Source of the DNA: Tannerella sp.
GTDB taxonomy: Bacteria; Bacteroidota; Bacteroidia; Bacteroidales; Tannerellaceae
Length of the DNA stretch: 7,296 nucleotides
Reading direction: 5' to 3'
NCBI GenBank assembly: GCA_031268395.1
Contig: JAIRXI010000358.1
Location: 1 to 7,296 of the forward strand
Both the position numbers and the translations under genes were made by a program. The notes under the pieces were generated by a model that saw nothing but the letters and a program-made list of their open reading frames with translations, was not told the DNA's origin and made no database searches. This document shows, piece after piece, positions 1 to 7,287 of this stretch. How positions within the stretch are numbered: position 1 is the first letter of the stretch; each line of letters begins with the position of its first letter.

Positions 1-162
1 CGGACGCGCAAATACAACTTTACGCATGTCAGCAAGACCGGGCCGGTCGAATCGTCCGGGACGTCCATGCAGGACTATCACAACCTCTGGCCGATCCCCT
101 TCGCGGAGATCGAACGGAATATTGATGCCGTCATGGAACAGAATCCGGGATATACGAACTGA
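1..162 (+). CDS. RagB/SusD-family glycan-binding outer-membrane lipoprotein, C-terminal end only
   Basis: Frame 1 is open from the window edge to a TGA at 160-162 and gives 53 residues; the start and most of the gene lie upstream. The segment LWPIPFAEIERN followed by EQNPGYTN matches the hallmark tail of RagB/SusD proteins (LWPIP..EI..N...QNPGY). In this family the protein sits on the cell surface, caps a SusC-type TonB-dependent porin and captures oligosaccharides for import; a susC-like gene is therefore expected just upstream, outside the window. The tail looks intact, with no sign of frameshift. The glycan ligand cannot be inferred because the binding residues lie in the missing part. A strong stem-loop follows 12 bases after the stop, so this gene probably ends its own transcription unit before the enzyme genes. 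Confidence 0.87.
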   Translation, partial: RTRKYNFTHVSKTGPVESSGTSMQDYHNLWPIPFAEIERNIDAVMEQNPGYTN

Positions 163-174
163 TTGAAATGTTAT

Positions 175-231
175 GCGGATTACGCGGAGGCACGCGGTAA
201 TTTTCCGGCGACCTCTGTGTAATCCGCTTTT
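175..231 (+). terminator. Rho-independent-type terminator after the susD-like gene
   Basis: Bases 175-190 pair with 212-227 over 16 consecutive positions: 14 Watson-Crick pairs and two G-U wobbles in RNA. The loop is 21 bases (191-211). TTTT follows directly at 228-231. The position, 12 bases after the susD-like stop, fits a terminator. The loop is longer and the T-run shorter than in textbook examples, so partial read-through into the enzyme operon is possible. Confidence 0.75.
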
Positions 232-247
232 AACGGGAAAAAATTTA

Positions 248-255
248 TACTTTTG
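248..255 (+). promoter_or_regulatory. Candidate Bacteroidota -7 promoter box for the enzyme operon
   Basis: TACTTTTG matches the Bacteroidota -7 consensus TAnnTTTG exactly and lies in an AT-rich stretch right after the terminator hairpin. The -33 element is weak: only a TTTTAA run at 228-233 lies at roughly the right distance. Transcription would begin near position 262 and leave a 5' leader of about 95 bases. That leader has small pairing options (264-268 with 290-294; 299-303 with 321-325), but no riboswitch that I recognise. Confidence 0.45.
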
Positions 256-336
256 TGCACATTAACCCGAGCCCCTGAAAGGAAAGCCGGGGTTGTTTAT
301 GTCGGGCATATATCCTTCGGGACATGCATATCAATA

Positions 337-360
337 GATAGAATTTACTAAAAAACGATG
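337..360 (+). promoter_or_regulatory. Translation leader of copy A, shared with copy A'
   Basis: The A-rich, SD-less leader before the ATG at 358 contains GATAGAATTTA (337-347) and AAAACGATG (352-360). Near-identical blocks precede the paralogue: GATAGCATTTA at 4788-4798 and AAAACGATG at 4806-4814. This supports ATG 358 as the real start and shows that the gene duplication carried its translation leader with it. Confidence 0.6.
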
Positions 361-2463
361 ACCTGCAGATTGATTTACTTACTGATTACGCTCGGATGGT
401 TATGTCAGGGCTGTATCTCCGGCAACCGTATGCCGATCGACCGCGAGGCGCTGGTCGGGCGGCACGCCGTGACGCTCGACACGCTTTCCGGTACCGAACT
501 GCTGCAGGTCGGCAACGGTGAAATTGCGTTCGGCATCGACGCCACGGGATTACAGACGTTTCACGGCAACGCCATGTCACACTGGGGCTGGCATTCCGTA
601 CCCTGTCCGGTAGCGGGCGGACACGCCGCGCTCCGGTTGCAGGACTATGACTTCCACGGACGCACCCTTTCCTACCGTTCCTCGTCCAAAGGCCAGGAAG
701 CGCTGTATGCCTGGATGCGCGAAAACCCGCACCGGACTTGCCTCGGACGACTGCGTTTCCTGATCGAAAAAGACGGCGGGCGGCTTATTGAGCCGGTCGA
801 CGTGGAGAATATCCGGCAAACGCTGAATATGTGGGAAGGCGTCATTGAAAGCCGTTACACTGTCGGAGGCATACCCGTTCGCGTGCTGACCTGCGTCGAG
901 CCGGAAACGGGAAGCCTGGCGGTGAAGGTGCAAACGGCGCTTTTGAAAAACGGGCGTTTGCGGGTAGAATGGACGTTCCCCTACGGGCATCCGGGCCATA
1001 CCGGCGCCGACTGGAGCAAACCGGAGGCACACACGACTGTACTCCTGTCTGCCGGCAACCGCCGCGCCAACCTGCTGCGGCAGATGGACCACATGCGCTA
1101 CCATGCCTCCATGACCTGGGAGGGAACGGCAACACTGGAGGAAACCGCGGCGCATCAATTCATCCTTGCACCCGGCGCAGAAGCGGAGACGCTGTCGTTC
1201 ACCGTGCATTACGCGACAGAAAAAACGGCCGCCGCGCTTCCTTCCTTCGACAGCGCGATACGGGCGTCGAAAAAATACTGGCAAACGTTCTGGAAGACCG
1301 GCGGCGCGGTTGACCTGTCCGGTAGCCGCGACCCGCGCTGGAAAGAACTTGAACGGCGCATCGTGCTCTCGCAATACCTGCTTGCCGTCAACGAAGCCGG
1401 CTCGCATCCGCCGCAGGAAAACGGACTTCTCAATAACGGACATGACGGGTGGAACGGCAAGTTTCACCTGGAGATGCACTGGTGGCACGGCGCCCATTAC
1501 GGACTGTGGAACCGCTGGCCGATGATGGACAGAAGTTTGAACTATTATCATGACATTTTACCCAAAGCAAAGAAACTTGCCGCATCGCAGGGATTCGCCG
1601 GCGCACGCTGGCCCAAAATGGCTGGACCTGACGGCGAAGACTCCCCGTCCGGCATCGGGCCTTTACTGATTTGGCAGCAGCCGCATCCCATCTTTTATGC
1701 CGAACTGGAATACCGCCTGTCTCCCACAAGGGAAACGCTGGAGAAATGGCAAGACATCGTGCAGGAATCGGCCGAATGTATGGCCTCTTTCGCCGTGTTC
1801 GACACGACGGCGCAGCATTACGTACTTGGCCCGCCGCTGGCTACCGTCCCGGAAAACAGCAACTACCGGGAATCACGGAATCCGACGTTCGAACTTTCCT
1901 ACTGGCGCACCGGCCTCCGCTGGGCGCAGACGTGGCGCGAACGGCTGGGTTTGCCGCGCGAACGGCGCTGGGACGACGTCATGGCGAGGCTTGCGCCCTT
2001 ACCCGTCGAAAACGGCGTCTACTTATTGCAGGAAAATATGTTCGACACCTATACAAAAATGAACTGGGAACATCCGTCGCAGATTGGGCCTGGCGGCGTG
2101 TTGCCGGGCGACGGCACAGATGCGGCGACGGTAAGGCGCACGGTACGCAAAGTGTGGGAAACCTGGCAGTGGGACAGGTGCTGGGGCTGGGATTTCCCGA
2201 TGATGGCGATGGCGGCGGCGCGCAACGGCGAGACGCAAATAGCCGTCAATGCGCTGTTGCATCCTTCGGGTAAGAACCGCTATGATGCCGTCGGGCTGAA
2301 CCCCGGAGGCAGGTTGCTGTATTTCTCGTCCAATGGCGGCCTGCTGTATGCTGTTGCCATGATGGCAGCCGGCTGGGATGGCGCACCCGCTGCACATGCG
2401 CCCGGATTCCCGGATAATGGCGACTGGACGGTGCGTCATGAAGGACTGTCGGTTGCTCCGTAG
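358..2463 (+). CDS. Predicted (alpha/alpha)6 six-hairpin glycosidase lipoprotein, copy A (GH family unassigned)
   Basis: A 701-residue exported protein. Residues 1-19 form a lipoprotein-type signal: Arg4, a hydrophobic core and LCQGC with Cys19 as the lipidation site. The next residues (ISGNRMPID) lack the acidic run typical of Bacteroidota surface export, so a periplasm-facing lipoprotein is more likely. About residues 25-285 look like a beta-sandwich domain containing the motif VGNGEIAFGIDATGLQTF (51-68). A helical linker (about 297-335, ending LERRIVLSQYLL) leads into a Trp/His-rich catalytic-type region of about 335-690. This order matches the clan of GH65/GH95-like (alpha/alpha)6 enzymes. 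Conserved acidic candidates are Glu372 in LEMHWWH, Asp425/Glu427/Asp428, Glu449/Glu451 after WQQPHP, Glu571 in MNWEHP and Asp612 in CWGWDFP. I cannot place it in a numbered GH family, and the catalytic pair is inference. Next to susD and a GH106-like gene, a role in trimming an imported glycan is likely. The start is supported by the same start and leader in its paralogue. Confidence 0.8.
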   Translation: MTCRLIYLLITLGWLCQGCISGNRMPIDREALVGRHAVTLDTLSGTELLQVGNGEIAFGIDATGLQTFHGNAMSHWGWHSVPCPVAGGHAALRLQDYDFHGRTLSYRSSSKGQEALYAWMRENPHRTCLGRLRFLIEKDGGRLIEPVDVENIRQTLNMWEGVIESRYTVGGIPVRVLTCVEPETGSLAVKVQTALLKNGRLRVEWTFPYGHPGHTGADWSKPEAHTTVLLSAGNRRANLLRQMDHMRYHASMTWEGTATLEETAAHQFILAPGAEAETLSFTVHYATEKTAAALPSFDSAIRASKKYWQTFWKTGGAVDLSGSRDPRWKELERRIVLSQYLLAVNEAGSHPPQENGLLNNGHDGWNGKFHLEMHWWHGAHYGLWNRWPMMDRSLNYYHDILPKAKKLAASQGFAGARWPKMAGPDGEDSPSGIGPLLIWQQPHPIFYAELEYRLSPTRETLEKWQDIVQESAECMASFAVFDTTAQHYVLGPPLATVPENSNYRESRNPTFELSYWRTGLRWAQTWRERLGLPRERRWDDVMARLAPLPVENGVYLLQENMFDTYTKMNWEHPSQIGPGGVLPGDGTDAATVRRTVRKVWETWQWDRCWGWDFPMMAMAAARNGETQIAVNALLHPSGKNRYDAVGLNPGGRLLYFSSNGGLLYAVAMMAAGWDGAPAAHAPGFPDNGDWTVRHEGLSVAP

Positions 2464-2516
2464 CGGCTGGCACAGGGCCGCATGAACAAAAAGATAAAAC
2501 CAACATACGAAGAATA

Positions 2517-4781
2517 ATGAACAGATGGATGATTGTGATTTCCCTGGGGATACTGTTAGCCCTGGGGAACTGTCCGGCGGCGAACGCCGTGACGGAAGAA
2601 GACAGGCAGGATTTGCCCGACCGGTTTGCCCGGCAGGAGCCGGAAGGAGGGAGTATCTCACTCTACTGGCTCAACGGCGAACTGAACGGCGAGACGCTCA
2701 AACAGCAAATCGAGCTTCTCCGACAAAACGGTTTTGCAGGCATTGCCCCCCTGCCGATGCGCTCTACCCGGCCCGAATATCTGAGCCGCGCGTATTTTGA
2801 ACTGTACCGCTCCATGCTCGACGAACTGGCTGCGCGAGGCATGGAACTGATGTTCTACGACGACTGCGATTTCCCCACCGGGACAGCCGGCGGTCGAATG
2901 AAGGAGGTGCATCCCGACAAACTGATTAAATACCTGACGCGCGTCGACACCACGCTCCGGGGAGGCGAAACCCGCGTCATCGACATCCCCGACGGGCAAG
3001 GGATGCGTTTCTGCCAGTTGATGAGCGCATGCATTTCAGGAACGGGAGAAACGGGACGGACCTCCATCTCGGACAACGTGAACGTCCGCCCGGCAGCAGA
3101 CGGTTTCGTCGCGCAGGTCGAACTGCCCGCCGGCGAATGGCGCCTGCAACTGTTTCTTTGCTGCTCCGACAAAAACGCCCGCCTGGTAGATTATCTTGAT
3201 CCCGACGCCGTCGGCAAACTGATGGAGTTGACCTACGGAGCTTATTACCGACTGTTTCCCGAACATTTCGGGACAACGATTCGCACGACCTTCTACGACG
3301 ACCATGCCTATTACCAGGCCCCCGGCGCTGCGGAATGGACGGACGGTTTCAACGAAAAATTCAAGGAAAGCTACGGTTTTCCGCCCGATACGCTCTATCC
3401 CTCGCTGTTTGAAAACACGGGCGGTGGCGATGCGGCCGGCCGCGTGGCGATGTACGGCGTGCGCGACCGGATGAACGCCGAAGGATATCCGCGCGTCGTG
3501 TCGCAGTGGGCGGCCGCACACCGGATGGCCTGTTCCGGACATCCTGCCGGGACATACCGTCCGAATCCGCTGCAGCTGATGGGCGACGGACTGCTCTATT
3601 TCAAGCATCAGGACATCCCGCTGTGCGACTACATCCACTTTCTCAGGCAGGGCATCGACGGGTTCAACATACCTGCGTCGGCGGCCTACAATTACGACCG
3701 CGACATTCTGTATTGCGAGATATACGGCAACTTCCAGCCGGACTCCTGCAACGACGGCGACATGCTTTACCGCGCGGCAATGGACGTCTACGCCCGCGGC
3801 ATCAACAAACTCATTCCCCACGGCACCTGGTACGACGATGCGCAGGTAGCCATCGCCCCCGAAATCTCCTGGCGCAATCCACGCATGGCGACACGCCTGA
3901 AGGACTACAACCGGTGGGTATCGCGCTGCGAGATGATTCTCCAGCACAGCCGGCACGTCGCGCAGGTCGGGATCCTGTATCCGATTGCCGACATGCAGTC
4001 GCATTATCATTTTGGCGAATATGCCATCACGAACGGCCGGGAATCGATTCGCGGAAACCGGTATTTCGACCTCATCGGCACGATGACGCGAAAATTGCGG
4101 GTGGATTATACGCTGATTCATCCGGAAACGCTGGACGAGCGGTGTGTCGTTGGGGAAGACGGCGTGCTGAGGCTGGACAATCCGAAAAACTACGAGGAAT
4201 ACCGGCTGCTGATTGTGCCCTGGTGCCGCACGATTCACGTCTCCAACCTGGCAAAGGTCAAGGACTGTGCCGACCGGGGCGTCAACGTGCTGTTCATGGG
4301 ACATTATCCGGAAAAATCGGCCGAATTTGCGGGCGACGAAGCGGTGCAGCGTCTTGTCGACGAGCTGAAGCATCATCCCGGCGTCCATTTCATGGACGAC
4401 CTTGACGAAGAGAAACTGGAAGAATTTATCCGCGGGCACATAGACCTGAACGTTCGGGTGGAACAGGTAAGGGAAACCGGCGGAACCTCGACGGCGCCTG
4501 CCGGAAGACCCGCCGCGTTCCGGGACAGGGAATGTGCCTTCAATGTCATTCACAAAGTCAGGGACGGCATGGATTTCTTCTTTTTCGGCAACCCGACGGA
4601 CGACGGCCTGACGGCGGAGATCAGTTTCGCGGACGGTTTCGGGAAGGGTAAACGTGTCGAGTTGTGGAATCCGCATACGGGCAAAATCGAAAAGCTCCAT
4701 CCGGTGCAAACGCAGGACGGGAGACTGCGGATTACGCTTCCGCTCGAACCGGTACAGAGCCGGTTTATTACGGTCAGATGA
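2517..4781 (+). CDS. GH106-like glycoside hydrolase (putative alpha-L-rhamnosidase family)
   Basis: A 754-residue exported protein. The N-terminus has a hydrophobic core (5-17) and two possible ends: signal peptidase I cleavage after ANA (22-24), or lipidation at Cys19 in LGNC. Around residues 45-75, YWLNGELNGETLKQQIELL then GFAGIAPL is the GH106-type opening of a TIM barrel (W.NG..t.e.i..dle.m...G..G). FYDDCDFPTGTAGG (113-126) corresponds to the family's YDE.nWPSG.AGG segment, with Asp116 and Cys117 where Glu is common. Later landmarks are FYDDH (259-263), SGHPAG (340-345), YCEIYG with Glu401 and INKLIPHGTWYDD (His435). A region after about residue 545 (YRLLIVPWCRTIHV) resembles the glutamine-amidotransferase-like domain seen in such enzymes, and residues 690-754 look like a short beta-sandwich. 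It is shorter than many GH106 enzymes of about 1,000 residues. Family knowledge suggests release of alpha-L-rhamnose; the motif changes make the exact specificity uncertain. It lies 53 bases after copy A and 30 before copy A', so it is probably co-transcribed with both. Confidence 0.8.
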   Translation: MNRWMIVISLGILLALGNCPAANAVTEEDRQDLPDRFARQEPEGGSISLYWLNGELNGETLKQQIELLRQNGFAGIAPLPMRSTRPEYLSRAYFELYRSMLDELAARGMELMFYDDCDFPTGTAGGRMKEVHPDKLIKYLTRVDTTLRGGETRVIDIPDGQGMRFCQLMSACISGTGETGRTSISDNVNVRPAADGFVAQVELPAGEWRLQLFLCCSDKNARLVDYLDPDAVGKLMELTYGAYYRLFPEHFGTTIRTTFYDDHAYYQAPGAAEWTDGFNEKFKESYGFPPDTLYPSLFENTGGGDAAGRVAMYGVRDRMNAEGYPRVVSQWAAAHRMACSGHPAGTYRPNPLQLMGDGLLYFKHQDIPLCDYIHFLRQGIDGFNIPASAAYNYDRDILYCEIYGNFQPDSCNDGDMLYRAAMDVYARGINKLIPHGTWYDDAQVAIAPEISWRNPRMATRLKDYNRWVSRCEMILQHSRHVAQVGILYPIADMQSHYHFGEYAITNGRESIRGNRYFDLIGTMTRKLRVDYTLIHPETLDERCVVGEDGVLRLDNPKNYEEYRLLIVPWCRTIHVSNLAKVKDCADRGVNVLFMGHYPEKSAEFAGDEAVQRLVDELKHHPGVHFMDDLDEEKLEEFIRGHIDLNVRVEQVRETGGTSTAPAGRPAAFRDRECAFNVIHKVRDGMDFFFFGNPTDDGLTAEISFADGFGKGKRVELWNPHTGKIEKLHPVQTQDGRLRITLPLEPVQSRFITVR

Positions 4782-4787
4782 TTTACA

Positions 4788-4814
4788 GATAGCATTTAAA
4801 ATAAGAAAACGATG
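4788..4814 (+). promoter_or_regulatory. Translation leader of copy A', shared with copy A
   Basis: GATAGCATTTA (4788-4798) and AAAACGATG (4806-4814) repeat the leader of copy A with one substitution and a spacer three bases longer. No TAnnTTTG box lies in the 30-base gap, so this is more likely a translation leader inside an operon than a promoter. Confidence 0.55.
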
Positions 4815-6911
4815 AATTACAAATGGATTTACTTACTGATTACGGCCGGATGGCTATGGCAGAGTTGCGCCTCCGGCAGCCGTGCGCCGATTGACCGCGA
4901 AGCGCTGGTCGGACGGCACGCGGTGACGCTCGACAGCCTTTCCGCCGCCGAACTGTTGCAGGTCGGCAATGGAGAAATTGCGTTCGGCATTGACGCCACC
5001 GGGTTACAGACGTTTCACGGCAACGCCATGTCGCACTGGGGATGGCATTCCGTGCCCTGTCCGGTAGCGGGCGGGCACGCCGCGCTTAAGTTGCAGGACT
5101 ATGATTTTCACGGACGCACGCTCTCCTACCGTTCCTCGCCCAAAGGCCAGGAAGCGCTTTATACCTGGATGCGCGAAAATCCGCACCGGATTTGCCTCGG
5201 ACGGTTGCGTTTCCTGATTGGGAAAGAGGACGGTCAGCTTATCGAATCCGGCGACGTGAAGAATATCCGGCAGACGCTGGACATGTGGGACGGCGTCATT
5301 GACAGCCGTTATACGGTTGAGGGTGTACCCGTTCACGTGCTCACCTGCGTTGAGCCGGAAACGGGAAGTCTGGCGGTGAAGGTTCAAACACCGCTTTTAG
5401 CGAACGGGCGTTTGCGGGTGGAATGGGAATTTCCTTACGGACATCCGGGCGTGACCGGCGCCGACTGGGACAAACCGGAACTGCACCGGACCATCCTCCT
5501 TTCCGGCGACGGTCATCGCGCCGACCTGCAACGCCGGATGGACGGCACGGTGTACCATGCCTCCATTGCCTGGGACGGGACGGCCGAATTTACGGCAGCC
5601 GCCGTGCACCGGTTCGTACTGACGCCCGACGCAAAAGCGGAGACGCTGTCGTTTACCGTGCATTACGCGGAGGAAAAAACGGCCGCCGCGCTTCCTTCCT
5701 TCGATGGCGCGATGCAGGCGTCGAAGAAAGGCTGGCAGGCGTTTTGGCAGACCGGCGGGGCGATAGACCTGTCGGGCAGCCGCGATCCGCGCTGGAAAGA
5801 ACTCGAACGGCGCATCGTGCTCTCGCAATACCTGCTTGCCGTCAACGAAGCCGGTTCGTATCCGCCGCAGGAAAGCGGGCTTTTCAACAACAGCGGGTGG
5901 TACGGCAAGTTTCACCTGGAGATGCACTGGTGGCACGGCGCCCATTACGGACTGTGGAACCGCTGGCCGATGATGGACAGAAGCCTGAAATGGTATCGCG
6001 ACGTGTTGCCCGGGGCGAAGGAACTTGCCGCATCGCAGGGTTTCACCGGCGCACGCTGGCCGAAAATGATTGGTCCCGATGCGGAAGATTCGCCGTCGGG
6101 TACCGGGCCTCTGTTAGTCTGGCAGCAGCCGCATCCGATTTTCTACGCCGAGCTGGAATACCGCCTGTCTCCGACGAAGGAAACGCTGGAGAAATGGCGG
6201 GACATTGTGCAGGAATCGGCCGAATTTATGGCGTCGTTTGCCGTGTTCGACGCGGCGGCGCAGCATTACGTGCTGGGGCCTCCGCTGGCCACCGTCCCGG
6301 AAAACAGCCATTACCGGGAATCGTGGAATCCGACATTCGAGCTTTCCTACTGGCGTACCGGCCTCCGCTGGGCGCAGGCCTGGCGCGAACGGCTCGGCCT
6401 GCCGCGCGAGCAGCGCTGGGATGATGTGACGGAGAAGCTTGCGCCGTTGCCCGTGCAGGATGGCCTCTATTTGTCGCAGGAGAATATGCCCGACACGTAC
6501 ACGAAAATGAACTGGGAGCATCCGTCGCTGATCGGTCCGGGCGGCATGTTGCCGGGCGACGGTACGGAGGCCGGGACGCTCAAGCGTACCCTGCACAAAG
6601 TATGGGAGAACTGGCAGTGGGACAGATGCTGGGGCTGGGATTTCCCGATGATGGCCATGGCGGCGGCGCGCAGCGGCGAGACGCAGATGGCCGTCGACGC
6701 CCTGCTGCATCCTTCCGGCAAGAACGGTTATAATGCGGTCGGGCTAAGTACCGGCGGGCCTTTCCCGTATTACCCCTCCAATGGCGGGCTGCTGTATGCC
6801 GTTGCGATGATGGCGGCCGGCTGGGACGGAGCGCCCGGCGTTCATGCGCCCGGTTTCCCGGACGACGGCTCATGGACAGTGCGTTTTGAAGCGCTGTCGG
6901 TCGCTCCGTAG
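4812..6911 (+). CDS. Predicted (alpha/alpha)6 six-hairpin glycosidase lipoprotein, copy A' (paralogue of the 358-2463 gene)
   Basis: A 699-residue exported protein that aligns end to end with copy A, at about 80% identity by eye. The signal is less canonical: WQSC places Cys19 at the same position, but with Trp at -3. The N-terminal motif (51-68) is identical to copy A. The most diverged part is about residues 215-275, in the predicted beta-sandwich. A two-residue deletion (N-N-S-G-W-Y-G against N-N-G-H-D-G-W-N-G) falls directly before LEMHWWH, whose Glu is residue 370 here. The other conserved blocks are retained: WQQPHPIFYAELEYR, MNWEHPS, CWGWDFPMMAMAAA and LLHPSGKN. The frame is open throughout and substitutions spare the putative active-site blocks, so it looks like a functional enzyme, not a decaying copy. 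It is probably the last gene of the operon. It may hydrolyse a related linkage or the same linkage in a different context; GH family and substrate are not identified. Confidence 0.8.
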   Translation: MNYKWIYLLITAGWLWQSCASGSRAPIDREALVGRHAVTLDSLSAAELLQVGNGEIAFGIDATGLQTFHGNAMSHWGWHSVPCPVAGGHAALKLQDYDFHGRTLSYRSSPKGQEALYTWMRENPHRICLGRLRFLIGKEDGQLIESGDVKNIRQTLDMWDGVIDSRYTVEGVPVHVLTCVEPETGSLAVKVQTPLLANGRLRVEWEFPYGHPGVTGADWDKPELHRTILLSGDGHRADLQRRMDGTVYHASIAWDGTAEFTAAAVHRFVLTPDAKAETLSFTVHYAEEKTAAALPSFDGAMQASKKGWQAFWQTGGAIDLSGSRDPRWKELERRIVLSQYLLAVNEAGSYPPQESGLFNNSGWYGKFHLEMHWWHGAHYGLWNRWPMMDRSLKWYRDVLPGAKELAASQGFTGARWPKMIGPDAEDSPSGTGPLLVWQQPHPIFYAELEYRLSPTKETLEKWRDIVQESAEFMASFAVFDAAAQHYVLGPPLATVPENSHYRESWNPTFELSYWRTGLRWAQAWRERLGLPREQRWDDVTEKLAPLPVQDGLYLSQENMPDTYTKMNWEHPSLIGPGGMLPGDGTEAGTLKRTLHKVWENWQWDRCWGWDFPMMAMAAARSGETQMAVDALLHPSGKNGYNAVGLSTGGPFPYYPSNGGLLYAVAMMAAGWDGAPGVHAPGFPDDGSWTVRFEALSVAP

Positions 6912-6921
6912 CCGCAAACCT

Positions 6922-7140
6922 TCGGACAAATGAACCTCCTTTCCACCTCATTTTAACAACAAAACAACCTCAGTAGCAGCAGGCAGGCATGAACTCCGGC
7001 AAAACCTCATTACCTCCTTCTTTATATCCGTACAGGATAAGGAGGTAATGAGGTTTGCCTGTATAGATCATCTGCCTGCTTGCTTGCTACTGAGGTTGTT
7101 TTGTTATTTAAAGGAGGTGGAAAGGAGGTTGTCTGTCCGA
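6922..7140. repeat. 219-bp imperfect palindrome (foldback element)
   Basis: The ends are TCGGACA (6922-6928) and its exact complement TGTCCGA (7134-7140). Going inward, perfectly paired blocks are 6933-6949 with 7114-7130 (17 bp), 6958-6977 with 7086-7105 (20 bp), 6979-6986 with 7072-7079 (8 bp) and 7002-7019 with 7039-7056 (18 bp), extended by GGC/GCC after a one-base bulge. The central loop is 7020-7038 and contains a further TATCC/GGATA pair. Short unpaired segments differ between the arms. AACCTC recurs at 6933, 6966 and 7003 and its complement at 7050, 7092 and 7125, so each arm looks like quasi-repeats spaced about 33-42 bases. It starts 10 bases after the last stop codon. It could be a MITE-like or REP-like mobile palindrome, a terminator or RNA-stabilising hairpin, or both; no clear target-site duplication is visible. 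Confidence 0.85.
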
Positions 7141-7196
7141 TGAACACATGATTCCAACATGTCCGTTACGCATTTTCCCGGCGCTGCAAGGCGCCA

Positions 7197-7287
7197 CTCC
7201 GTGCCCTCCTTTCTTTATAATTAAACACGGAGAACACGGAGACGGTGATCACGTTTTCCCTCCGTGTCCTTCGTGTCCTCCGTGTTT
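7197..7287. repeat. ACACGGAG-unit inverted repeat
   Basis: AAACACGGAG at 7223-7232 is exactly complementary to CTCCGTGTTT at 7278-7287. The left side carries two units (ACACGGAG at 7225-7232 and 7234-7241) and the right side three (at about 7260-7267, 7269-7276 with one change, and 7278-7285). The loop contains the perfect palindrome GTGATCAC (7245-7252). A further degenerate copy, CTCCGTGCCCTCC (7197-7209), matches the complement of 7229-7241 at 11 of 13 positions, so the middle segment could pair either way. It looks like an intergenic palindromic repeat; no protein is encoded. Confidence 0.7.

Noticed and set aside
264..325. Riboswitch in the leader of copy A
   Set aside because: Only short stems of 5 bp are possible (264-268 with 290-294; 299-303 with 321-325), with no known aptamer motif.
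577..1551. Minus-strand open frame of 324 codons, partly mirrored at 5004-5945
   Set aside because: It appears opposite both paralogues only because their plus-strand coding is conserved; the composition is rich in Arg and low in complexity, and no family is recognisable.
3036..4709. Long open frame on the minus strand (557 codons) opposite the GH106-like gene
   Set aside because: It lies wholly inside a well-supported gene, has no recognisable domain and is a shadow expected in GC-rich coding DNA.
5423..6424. Plus-strand open frame of 333 codons in another phase inside copy A'
   Set aside because: Its Arg/Ala/Gly-rich translation is typical of an out-of-frame reading, and it overlaps a clear gene.
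7048..7143. 31-codon open frame behind AAGGAGGT in the right palindrome arm
   Set aside because: The Shine-Dalgarno-like block is too close to the ATG, the phylum rarely uses such sites, and the whole frame is palindrome sequence.
6922..7145. Target-site duplication ATGAAC (6930-6935 and 7140-7145) around the palindrome
   Set aside because: The left copy lies inside the left arm, not outside it, so the two do not bracket one insertion cleanly.
7223..7287. CRISPR-like repeat array
   Set aside because: Units are only about 9 bases, adjacent, and arranged in inverted orientation with no spacers.
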